A stretch of DNA of 12,427 nt from NCBI GenBank assembly GCA_036267755.1, contig DATAVK010000045.1, forward strand, positions 1-12,427, written 5' to 3'. The notes under the pieces are model-generated. The model ran no database searches, was not told the origin of the DNA, and saw nothing but the letters and a program-made list of their open reading frames with translations. Numbering within the stretch: the stretch's first letter is position 1; each line of letters starts with the position of its first letter. This stretch comes from DATAVK01 sp036267755 (GTDB taxonomy: Bacteria; Actinomycetota; Actinomycetes; JAFAQI01). A program made the translations under genes and the position numbers. Shown piece by piece: positions 6,353 through 12,427 of this stretch.

Positions 6353-7680
6353 GTGCTCTTCTTGGCGTGATGGTGGTGGTGCTTCTTGCTGTGCTTGGCG
6401 TGATGGACCGGGGCGAAGCCGGGCTCGTCCTGATGCGGCAGCAGCGGGCGCAGCGCCTTCGCGGCGGCGGTCGGCGCCGCGTCTCCGGCGACCCACTTCT
6501 TCCAGCTCATGTTCCAGTCGGCCATGCCCGGGTCTGCGGTGTTGACCGGCGCCGCGCTGTTGTAGACGTCGACGATGTCGCCGCGCAACGCCCACTTGTA
6601 GAACCACTCCGCATTGGTCGGGCTCAGGTTGATGCACCCGTGCGAGACGTTGGTGTGTCCCTGGTGGGCCACCGACCACGGCGCCGAGTGGACGAAGGCG
6701 CCGCCGTCGGAGATCCGGACGTCCCAGTTGACGACCTCGTAGTAGTAGTTGGGGCTGCCCTTCGGAATACCGACCGTCGCCGAGTCCATGATCACCGTCG
6801 GTGACTTCTCGATGGCGATGTGAACGCCGTCCTTCGTGGGCCACTCCGGTGCGCCGGCACTGAACGGCAGCGTCCTGATCAGCCGGCCGTTGTCGTAGAC
6901 CCGCATCTGGTCGGTGGCGACATCGGCCTCGCTGATGTGAGACGCCCCGACCTTGAACCTCGTGCTGTGGTGGCCCTGCGCTCCCCAGATTCCGTGGCCC
7001 AAGGAGAGCCCCTGCAGGTCCGAGGAGATCTTCACCTTGGTCCCGGTCTTCCAGTACGTCGGGGGCCGCCAGTGCACCTCCTGGTCGCTCATCCAGTGCC
7101 ACGCGCCGACCACGTACGGCGAGGTGGTCACGGCCAGCCGCTTTTCGACCGCGGCGCGCATCGAGGTGGGCACGACCTGATCGAACGTGACGACGACCGG
7201 CGAACCTACGCCGACGGAGTCGCCGGCGCCGGGCGAGAGCAGCGCGTCGATGTGCTTCTTGCTGTCGGTCGTCGCGTCGTGCCAGGTCCGCGTCGTGTGT
7301 CGGCCGCCGAGATCGACGTAGCTCACGGTCGAGGTCAGCTGGGTCAGCGGCGCGAAGCTGTCGGTGCTCCGCCAGATCGAGCGGGAGCTGTTGAAGGTTC
7401 CGGCCACCGATTGCCCGGTCGACTCGGTCACTGAGACGGCGCTGAAGGTTCCATTCTTCAGGCTCAGTCGCAGCCGTTTGGCGTAGGGAAGCGTCCGGTG
7501 GTGCTGGTAGGCCACCTTCAGGCTGACCTTGGGGATCGGTCGTTGTGGGCTCGACAGACCCGCCGAGGTGCCGGACGAGCCACCCGACACAAGGAGCGCG
7601 ACGACCACCGCAATGACCACGACCGCCAGCGCGGACAGCGCGATGGCGCCGTTGCGTGGCGTGGGGCGGGGCAGGTGCAT
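6349..7680 (-). CDS. L,D-transpeptidase (Ig-like domains plus YkuD) with His-rich tail
   Basis: About 443 residues from the ATG at 7680. L,D-transpeptidases form 3-3 cross-links in peptidoglycan or attach proteins to it, outside the membrane. The order is a short basic N-terminus, a transmembrane anchor (about 10-33, no lipobox cysteine), a Gly/Ser linker, two Ig-like regions (about 45-245) as in mycobacterial Ldt proteins, and a YkuD domain (about 250-375). The catalytic motif is SHGCINLS, nucleophile Cys349, with an upstream His331 in FVHSAP. After a Trp-rich segment (DWNMSWKKW) typical of the family, the protein ends in a Lys/His-rich tail with five consecutive His. The frame is open upstream to an ATG at 7785, but that would put 35 basic residues before the anchor. 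The first Ig region is assigned by context only. It is convergent with the cyclo-ligase gene. Confidence 0.92.
   Translation of the reverse strand: MHLPRPTPRNGAIALSALAVVVIAVVVALLVSGGSSGTSAGLSSPQRPIPKVSLKVAYQHHRTLPYAKRLRLSLKNGTFSAVSVTESTGQSVAGTFNSSRSIWRSTDSFAPLTQLTSTVSYVDLGGRHTTRTWHDATTDSKKHIDALLSPGAGDSVGVGSPVVVTFDQVVPTSMRAAVEKRLAVTTSPYVVGAWHWMSDQEVHWRPPTYWKTGTKVKISSDLQGLSLGHGIWGAQGHHSTRFKVGASHISEADVATDQMRVYDNGRLIRTLPFSAGAPEWPTKDGVHIAIEKSPTVIMDSATVGIPKGSPNYYYEVVNWDVRISDGGAFVHSAPWSVAHQGHTNVSHGCINLSPTNAEWFYKWALRGDIVDVYNSAAPVNTADPGMADWNMSWKKWVAGDAAPTAAAKALRPLLPHQDEPGFAPVHHAKHSKKHHHHHAKKST
6361..6406. repeat. Direct repeat within the His-rich tail coding region
   Basis: CTTGGCGTGATGG occurs at 6361-6373 and again at 6394-6406, a perfect 13-base direct repeat separated by 20 bases. 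It encodes the repeated HHAK-type unit at the end of the L,D-transpeptidase. Slippage between the copies could change tail length. Confidence 0.8.
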
Positions 7681-7851
7681 CGGATACGACCGGCTCTCTA
7701 CGTGATGTGCTCCATTGTGCCTCTTTGTCGGCACCCGGTGTCCAGGCCTTAGCCGCGGCCGTGATCTACCCATCCGCTTACCCACGCAACAGTTGCTTGG
7801 TGCACGTATTGGCGACGGGTTTGAGTATTTTCCGACCTGGAGAACCGGGCG

Positions 7852-7857
7852 TACATT
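7852..7857 (+). promoter_or_regulatory. Candidate -10 box for the 92-residue protein gene
   Basis: TACATT fits TANNNT inside the 262-base gap between the divergent L,D-transpeptidase and small-protein genes. A start near 7864 would give a leader of about 80 bases. No convincing -35 box is seen. The rest of the gap shows no gene. Confidence 0.25.
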
Positions 7858-7899
7858 GAGGGAACACCGTCGAGCAGCGCGCGGCAGGGTCTGATTTCT

Positions 7900-7923
7900 G
7901 GGCCGGCCCGGGGGAGTCGGCCC
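7900..7923 (+). promoter_or_regulatory. GC-rich leader hairpin before the 92-residue protein gene
   Basis: GGGCCG pairs with CGGCCC around a 12-base loop, and the first arm is also part of the palindrome GGGCCGGCCC. The stem ends six bases before the strong GGAGG ribosome site at 7930-7934. It could tune translation, or be chance in GC-rich DNA. Confidence 0.3.
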
Positions 7924-7942
7924 TTCTGCGGAGGTGGATCAC

Positions 7943-8221
7943 ATGGCTTCTCGGGCGACCGACCTATATACGCGATCCCAGGTCAGTACGGCGTTGCTGA
8001 GCGCCGCCGACACGATCGCGGCTGAGTTCCCTCACCTCCCTCACTCGGTGGTCTACGAGAAGGTCGGGGATGCCCGAGCCATTGCCGCGCGTCAGTTGCC
8101 GAACGTTGCGGCCTACCGCCAGGTGCTCGAACGGGAAGCCCGCATCGCCCTCGCTGGATACGGTTCAGGGCCACGAGGCGAGATGAGCCCGGGCACGTCG
8201 GGGTTGACGAGCGCGCGCTGA
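7943..8221 (+). CDS. Small helical protein, possible three-helix bundle dimerisation domain
   Basis: 92 residues. The start is well supported by GGAGG at 7930-7934, eight bases before the ATG; an in-frame GTG at 7934 lies within that site. The core ADTIAAEFPHLPHSVV, then DARAIAARQ and VLEREARIAL, suggests three amphipathic helices with a conserved FP-x-L turn, a pattern seen in small actinobacterial proteins annotated as three-helix bundle dimerisation domains. I cannot confirm the family. The last 20 residues are Gly/Ser/Pro-rich and probably disordered. There is no signal peptide, so it should be cytoplasmic. Its product resembles that of the convergent gene just downstream (FPRL, DRARAAVERF, ERVARNQLLL), so the two look like diverged paralogues. 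Function unknown. Confidence 0.75.
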   Translation: MASRATDLYTRSQVSTALLSAADTIAAEFPHLPHSVVYEKVGDARAIAARQLPNVAAYRQVLEREARIALAGYGSGPRGEMSPGTSGLTSAR

Positions 8222-8231
8222 GACGTCTGAC

Positions 8232-8525
8232 CTACCCGCTTGCAGCGTCTGGGTGAGCGCGCTGGTGGATCTCCGGATCGAGCCGGCTGCTGGCGGATCG
8301 CTCGCCGGTCACAAGCAGCAGCTGGTTGCGGGCCACCCTCTCGGCGGTGTCGATTCCTTCGGGGGCCAGCAGGCCGAACCGCTCGACGGCCGCCCGAGCT
8401 CGATCGATCTCCGCGCCCACCGCGACCGGATCCAGCCTGGGGAAGCTGGCGACGAGGTGCTCGCGGAGCACCGTCCAGTCGGCGTGATGGTCGCAACAAC
8501 GCTCGAGCTGTCCGTCCTTGCCCAT
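8232..8525 (-). CDS. Small helical protein, diverged paralogue of the convergent neighbour
   Basis: 97 residues. The ATG at 8525 has GAGGT about five bases upstream; the longer open frame to 8729 has a composition unlike a protein and no ribosome site. The segment LREHLVASFPRLDPVAVGAEID, then RARAAVERF and AERVARNQLLLVTGE, lines up with the neighbour's core with one two-residue gap, including the FP-x-L turn. The N-terminus CCDHHADW holds two Cys and two His, which could bind a metal but may be incidental. The gene is convergent with its paralogue, stop codons 10 bases apart around the palindrome AGACGTCT (8221-8228). Function unknown; it may be a small regulator or dimerisation protein. Confidence 0.7.
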   Translation of the reverse strand: MGKDGQLERCCDHHADWTVLREHLVASFPRLDPVAVGAEIDRARAAVERFGLLAPEGIDTAERVARNQLLLVTGERSASSRLDPEIHQRAHPDAASG

Positions 8526-8718
8526 CCAGCACCTCGCGGGGGCCGATGACAGCCGGATTGAGGCCGCCGATCCGAAAGGAGTCGCTCGCTGCAGAGCTCG
8601 CTGCGAACCATATCCCCCTTTCCAGCGACTTGTGCCCTCGTGTCCGAGGCAGTGCGAGCGTGGCCAGTCACACTCAACACGTGGCTTTCTAGGCAAACGG
8701 CCGGTGGACGGTGCACAA
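8526..8718. other. Divergent intergenic region
   Basis: This stretch separates the minus-strand 97-residue protein gene from the FmdB/Ruc-like gene. Open frames crossing it on either strand lack ribosome sites and have no recognisable domain. It should hold the promoters of both genes, but no clear -35/-10 pair is visible apart from the CACAAT at 8714-8719. Confidence 0.5.
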
Positions 8719-8745
8719 TTAGCAGTCACCCCTGGCGAGTGCCAG
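8719..8745 (+). promoter_or_regulatory. CIRCE-like HrcA operator
   Basis: The left arm TTAGCAGTC matches the CIRCE arm TTAGCACTC at 8 of 9 bases. After exactly nine bases, the right arm GAGTGCCAG matches GAGTGCTAA at 7 of 9. Arm length and spacing are those of the HrcA operator. A CACAAT at 8714-8719 could be a -10 box, which would put the operator over the transcription start. It lies 18 bases before the ATG of the FmdB/Ruc-like gene, and the M. tuberculosis homologue Rv0991c is reported to be in the HrcA regulon. Confidence 0.72.
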
Positions 8746-8763
8746 CTGCATGAGGAGAAGACG

Positions 8764-9156
8764 ATGCCGACCTATCAGTACCGCTGCACCGAATGTGGCG
8801 ACGAGCTGGAGGCCGTGCAGAAGTTCACCGATGAGCCGCTGAGCGTGTGCCCGGTCTGCAACGGGCAGCTACGCAAGCTGTTCTCGGCGGTAGGGGTCGT
8901 CTTCAAGGGCTCGGGCTTTTACAAGACCGACAGCCGGTCGTCGTCCAAGCCCACGACCGCGAAAAAGGATGGCGCTGCGACCGGGGAGACCTCGTCCTCG
9001 AGCGGCGACAGCTCCGGCGACTCGTCGGGGTCGAGCGGCAGCAGCTCCGGCAAGGACGGATCCGGATCGAGTGCCTCGACGTCGGGCGAGTCGACGACCT
9101 CGAAGTCCTCGGGCGGCTCCAAGTCGTCCACGGGTGACGGCAGCAAGGTCGCATAG
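8764..9156 (+). CDS. FmdB-family zinc-ribbon protein with Ser-rich tail (Ruc-like chaperone)
   Basis: 130 residues. The N-terminal FmdB/CxxC ribbon has two knuckles, Cys8-x2-Cys11 and Cys29-x2-Cys32, which should bind zinc. From about residue 57 the chain is almost only Ser, Gly, Lys, Thr and Asp and must be disordered. This architecture matches M. tuberculosis Rv0991c (Ruc), described as a redox-regulated chaperone whose cysteines release zinc on oxidation and which works with the Hsp70 system. The ATG is preceded by GAGGAG at 8752-8757, six bases away. A CIRCE-like operator lies just upstream, as expected for a heat-shock gene. The SAF-domain gene follows after 66 bases on the same strand, as in related genomes. 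Chaperone activity is inferred from the homologue. Confidence 0.88.
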   Translation: MPTYQYRCTECGDELEAVQKFTDEPLSVCPVCNGQLRKLFSAVGVVFKGSGFYKTDSRSSSKPTTAKKDGAATGETSSSSGDSSGDSSGSSGSSSGKDGSGSSASTSGESTTSKSSGGSKSSTGDGSKVA

Positions 9157-9210
9157 GACTCCGCCTTCCACAGCTGACCTTCCCCGGGGCGCCCGGCGAC
9201 ATCAGGTGCC

Positions 9211-9216
9211 TAGCGT
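9211..9216 (+). promoter_or_regulatory. Candidate -10 box of a leaderless SAF-gene promoter
   Basis: TAGCGT fits TANNNT and is followed by exactly six bases before the ATG at 9223. No ribosome-binding site precedes that ATG, which supports a leaderless transcript starting at the A of ATG. No -35 box is seen. Confidence 0.45.
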
Positions 9217-9222
9217 GCGCCC

Positions 9223-9858
9223 ATGGACCTCGGTACGCCGATCGGCCGGTCGGTGCTGGTGCAGCGGCTCACGCCGTACCGGCGATCTGCAGCGGCCCTG
9301 TCGGCGGCCGTCGCGGTGGTCTGCTCACTGACCGCCCTACGCCCGGCGACCCCGGCGACTGTCCGGATCTGGACCGCCAGCCGCGACCTCGCCGGAGGCG
9401 CTCCACTGGAAGCCCGCGACCTGCGGGCGGAGCGGCTGCCCACCGCTGACGTTCCCACTGGCGCGTTCTCGGCGACCCGACCGATCGCGGGCCGGATGCT
9501 GGCAGCACCGGTACGCCGCGGGGAACCGCTCACCGACGTCCGGCTGCTCTCGACATCGCTGCTGAGCGCCCTCGGCCGGTCCGGTCTGGTCGCCGTTCCC
9601 GTCCGCGTGACCGACGGCCCGGCAACGACGGCGCTCGTGCAGCCCGGCGATCGTGTCGACGTCCTGGCCGCCGCCGACCCGCAAGATGCCGGCGCTGCCA
9701 CGACCACGAGCGTGGTGCGCGGTGTGCGGGTGCTGGCCGTGCCAGGTGGTGAGGGTGGGCTGGTCGTGGTCGCGGCGACGACGACCCAGGCAGCGGCGCT
9801 CGCGGGGGCCGCTAGCGGTGCCCGGCTGTCCGTGGCGGTACGCGGCGACAAGGGATAG
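9223..9858 (+). CDS. SAF-domain protein, CpaB/RcpC-like, membrane-anchored
   Basis: 211 residues. A cytoplasmic N-terminus of about 22 residues (PYRRS) precedes one hydrophobic helix (about 24-42). A SAF domain follows (about 45-110), recognisable from VRIWTASRDLAGGAPLEARDLRAERLP and GRMLAAPVRRGEPLTDVRL. The rest (VAVPVRVTDG, VQPGDRVDVLAA) resembles the C-terminal part of CpaB/RcpC pilus-assembly proteins. No other pilus genes are nearby, so a role in Flp pili is doubtful; related proteins commonly sit between fmdB and mscL in actinobacteria. It ends 73 bases before mscL and is probably exported to the outer face of the membrane. Ligand and function unknown. Confidence 0.82.
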   Translation: MDLGTPIGRSVLVQRLTPYRRSAAALSAAVAVVCSLTALRPATPATVRIWTASRDLAGGAPLEARDLRAERLPTADVPTGAFSATRPIAGRMLAAPVRRGEPLTDVRLLSTSLLSALGRSGLVAVPVRVTDGPATTALVQPGDRVDVLAAADPQDAGAATTTSVVRGVRVLAVPGGEGGLVVVAATTTQAAALAGAASGARLSVAVRGDKG

Positions 9859-9931
9859 CCGCCGCCACACCGGATAAAGCAGACTGTCCGCCACGAGCAA
9901 TCTGGCTCGGCACCGGAAGGGGACATCGATC

Positions 9932-10336
9932 GTGGCCGGCTTCAAGAAGTTCCTGCTCAGAGGCAACGTGGTCGACCTGGCCATCGCGGTGGTCATTGGA
10001 GCGGCGTTCGCCGCCGTGGTCGCGGCCTTCACCGCCGACCTGCTGACACCGATCATCGCGGCGCTCGCCGGAAAGGCCGACTTCAGCCAGCTCACCTTCA
10101 CGATCCACCACTCGCAGTTCCGCTACGGCGACTTCATCAACGCCGTGATCGCGTTCGTGATCGTGGCCGCGGTCATCTACTTCTTCGTGCTCGTGCCGAT
10201 CAACCACCTGATGGACCGCTACAAGCCGTCGCCCGACGAGCCGACTCCGACCCGCGACTGCCCCCATTGCGTCTCGTCTATCCCGGTGAGCGCGTCGGTG
10301 TGCGCGTACTGCACCCGGGACGTCGTGCCAGCCTGA
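9932..10336 (+). CDS. mscL: Large-conductance mechanosensitive channel MscL with C-terminal zinc knuckle
   Basis: 134 residues. MscL opens under membrane tension and releases solutes during osmotic down-shock, as a pentamer in the plasma membrane. The N-terminal FKKFLLRGNVVDLAIAVVIGAAF is the family signature; TM1 is about residues 15-43, the periplasmic loop holds FTIHHSQFRYGDF, and TM2 is about 69-93. Instead of the usual helical tail, the cytoplasmic C-terminus carries Cys110-x2-Cys113 and Cys124-x2-Cys127, a zinc-ribbon-like knuckle, after an acidic/Pro linker. The start is a GTG with GGAAGGGGA eight bases upstream; the N-terminus MAGFKKF is typical. It is convergent with the small acidic protein gene at 10390-10572. 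Confidence 0.96.
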   Translation: MAGFKKFLLRGNVVDLAIAVVIGAAFAAVVAAFTADLLTPIIAALAGKADFSQLTFTIHHSQFRYGDFINAVIAFVIVAAVIYFFVLVPINHLMDRYKPSPDEPTPTRDCPHCVSSIPVSASVCAYCTRDVVPA

Positions 10337-10389
10337 CCCCGCCCCGCCCCCCTGGTCAGTCCCCCAGACCCAAAGAAATCGGGAGGCGG

Positions 10390-10572
10390 CTAGTCGGGGC
10401 GGTCGTGGTGGGGTGGACGCTCCGCGATCAGGCGCTGGTCGTCGGCATCGCCGGCGTCCTCGTCGTACGACGGATCCTCACGCTCGTCACCCCATCCGAC
10501 CGGGCGTTCGTCGGAGCTGGATTCCGGCTCGGCGCGCTCGGCGCGCTCTGTCGGCTCGGTCGGCTCGGTCAT
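10390..10572 (-). CDS. Small acidic disordered protein
   Basis: 60 residues, rich in Glu, Asp, Pro and Arg, with GWGDEREDPS in the middle and ERPPHHDRPD at the end. Short actinobacterial proteins with a GWG(D/E) patch and a final RPPH segment are familiar to me, but I know of no function. The ATG directly follows the TGA of the CBS-domain gene, and GAGGG lies four bases upstream of it, so the two are probably translated together. Low complexity and length leave some doubt that it is real. Confidence 0.58.
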   Translation of the reverse strand: MTEPTEPTERAERAEPESSSDERPVGWGDEREDPSYDEDAGDADDQRLIAERPPHHDRPD

Positions 10573-10953
10573 TCAGCCCTCGGTAGAGGCGGCGAAGGCG
10601 CCGCACAAGTCGCGTTGGCTGACCATCCCGATCACCGCACCATCGACCACCACGGGAAGGTGCCGGATCCAACGGTCGGCCATGTGGCGGGCCGCCTGCT
10701 GGAGCGACGTGTCAGGCGTCACGGTCAGGACCGACGTCGTCATGACCGCGCTCACCGGGGTATTCGCCAGGTCGTCGCCTCGGGCGACAGCCTTCATCAC
10801 GTCACGTTCCGTGATGATGCCGAGGAGCTGGTCGCCGTCCATGACCAGCAACGACCCGGTCTGCTTGGCCCACATCCGGTCGGCGGCCGCGGTCAGGGAG
10901 TCGGCCGGCGACTCGGTCACGCTCGCGCGGCTCATCACGTCCGAGACCTTCAC
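10573..10953 (-). CDS. Two-CBS-domain protein
   Basis: 126 residues made of two CBS repeats: VSDVMSRASVTESPADSL to IITERDVMKAVARGDD, then PVSAVMTTSVLTVTPDTSL to GMVSQRDLCGAF. Paired CBS modules bind adenine nucleotides or similar ligands and sense energy state. As a stand-alone cytoplasmic protein it has no catalytic part, so partner and ligand are unknown. The start is a GTG at 10953 with no ribosome site but a well-placed -10 box. It follows regX3 by 19 bases on the same strand and may be read from the regX3 transcript as well as from its own promoter. The 60-residue gene downstream starts right at its stop. Confidence 0.92.
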   Translation of the reverse strand: MKVSDVMSRASVTESPADSLTAAADRMWAKQTGSLLVMDGDQLLGIITERDVMKAVARGDDLANTPVSAVMTTSVLTVTPDTSLQQAARHMADRWIRHLPVVVDGAVIGMVSQRDLCGAFAASTEG

Positions 10954-10960
10954 GCGCGCA

Positions 10961-10966
10961 AGCGTA
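10961..10966 (-). promoter_or_regulatory. Candidate -10 box of a leaderless CBS-gene promoter
   Basis: On the minus strand TACGCT fits TANNNT and is followed by seven bases before the GTG at 10953. There is no ribosome-binding site, so a leaderless message is the simplest reading. It sits in the 19-base gap after regX3. Confidence 0.42.
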
Positions 10967-10972
10967 CGGCGA

Positions 10973-11652
10973 TCAGGGTTCGAACTTGTACCCCAGCCCC
11001 CGCACCGTCAGCAGGTGACGAGGCGCCGACGGCGAGGGCTCGATCTTGGCCCGCAGCCGCTTCACGTGGACGTCGAGGGTCTTGGTGTCGCCGACGTAGT
11101 CGCTGCCCCAGATCCGGTCGATCAGCTGCCCACGGGTCAGCACGCGGCCGGCGTTGCGGAGCAGGAACTCGAGCAGCTCGAACTCCTTGAGCGGCATCGC
11201 GACGTTCTCGCTGCCCACGCTCACCACGTGCCGGTCGACGTCCATCCGGACCGGGCCCGACTCGAGGACCGAGGACCCGGTGTCTTCCGGCTCGGCACCG
11301 CGGCGTCGCAGCACGGCCCGCATCCGCGCGACCAGCTCACGAGCCGAGAACGGCTTGGTCACATAGTCGTCGGCGCCGATCTCGAGCCCGACGACCTTGT
11401 CCACCTCAGCGTCCTTCGCGGTCAGCATGATGACCGGGACGTCGGAGCGTTGCCGCAACGCCCGGCAGACCTCCAGACCCGACAGTCCGGGCAGCATGAG
11501 GTCGAGCAAGACCAGGTCAGCGCCGTTGCGGTCGAACTCTTCGACGCCATCCGGGCCGGTTGCAGCCAGCGCGACCTCGAACCCTTCCCTGCGCAGCATG
11601 TATCCCAGGGCGTCGGAGAACGATTCCTCGTCTTCGACGACCAAGATGCGGG

Positions 11653-11656
<4 letters not shown>
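10973..11656 (-). CDS. regX3: OmpR-family response regulator RegX3
   Basis: 227 residues, the same length I recall for mycobacterial RegX3. The receiver domain has the acidic pair Glu8-Asp9, phosphoacceptor Asp52 in LLDLMLPG, Thr79 and Lys101 in VTKPF. The C-terminal winged helix runs from about 130 to the end, with PLKEFELLEFLL, GRVLTRGQLIDRIWG, DVHVKRLRAKIE and VRGLGYKFEP. In this family the SenX3-RegX3 pair responds to phosphate limitation. The GTG start overlaps the kinase stop as GTGA; an extension to 11737 would run through the kinase gene in another frame and is rejected. PhoU and Pst genes are not in view, so the phosphate role rests on family knowledge. Confidence 0.94.

Positions 11657-12427
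<771 letters not shown>

Noticed and set aside
7786..7942. Possible riboswitch (for example c-di-AMP type) before the small-protein gene
   Set aside because: A hairpin is present, but the conserved blocks of known riboswitch classes upstream of cell-wall genes are not seen.
8113..8532. Second minus-strand frame overlapping both small genes
   Set aside because: Arg/Gly/Pro-rich shadow crossing the convergent gene ends, with no ribosome site.
8526..8729. N-terminal extension of the 97-residue protein to 165 residues
   Set aside because: The ATG at 8525 has a good ribosome site; the extension is Arg/Cys/Ser-rich, covers the CIRCE region and has no helix pattern like the rest.
10337..10389. Possible terminator between mscL and the convergent small gene
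   Set aside because: C-rich run with only 4-bp pairings such as CTGG/CCAG and no U-tract; too weak to call.

Overview
The window comes from a high-GC Gram-positive actinobacterium. The evidence is the strong G/C bias at third codon positions, the frequent GTG starts, and a gene order (galU, moeA/glp, rimJ, sepX/glpR on one strand; 5-formyl-THF cyclo-ligase, FmdB-type chaperone, SAF protein and mscL on the other) that recalls the Mycobacterium tuberculosis Rv0985c-Rv0996 neighbourhood, plus a SenX3-RegX3 pair. The genus cannot be named from this stretch. A frankialean or jatrophihabitant-type actinomycete is possible but is only a guess.

Region 1 (1-753) is the end of an integrated mobile element. 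It holds the C-terminal part of a tyrosine integrase whose 3' end points at the 3' end of a tRNA-Ala(CGC) gene at 754-829, the usual layout of a tRNA-targeted island boundary. The chromosomal core begins at the tRNA.

Region 2 (900-5783, minus strand) reads as one long operon: galU, a MoeA/gephyrin-like gene (glp), moaC, mog/moaB, a RimJ-type acetyltransferase and sepX/glpR. The moeA-moaC and moaC-mog junctions are GTGA overlaps, which suggests translational coupling. It joins UDP-glucose supply, molybdopterin steps and the gephyrin-like divisome pair Glp-GlpR/SepX known from corynebacteria and streptomycetes.

Region 3 (5801-9156) holds 5-formyl-THF cyclo-ligase divergent from galU, a convergent L,D-transpeptidase that shares a CTAG stop with it and carries a histidine-rich tail, and two small convergent genes whose products resemble each other. 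It ends with an FmdB/Ruc-like zinc-ribbon protein with a serine-rich tail, preceded by a good match to the CIRCE operator of HrcA.

Region 4 (9223-10336, plus strand) has a SAF-domain membrane-anchored protein and an MscL channel whose C-terminus carries a four-cysteine zinc-ribbon-like knuckle.

Region 5 (10390-12427, minus strand) is senX3 (5' end outside the window), regX3, a two-CBS-domain protein and a small acidic protein coupled to it. Three genes (galU, the SAF gene, the CBS gene) show a TANNNT -10 box placed 6-7 bases before the start codon, the geometry of leaderless actinobacterial transcripts. Most of the window is ordinary, well-conserved core genome. The least familiar items are the small paralogous pair, the MscL zinc knuckle and the CIRCE-controlled Ruc homologue.
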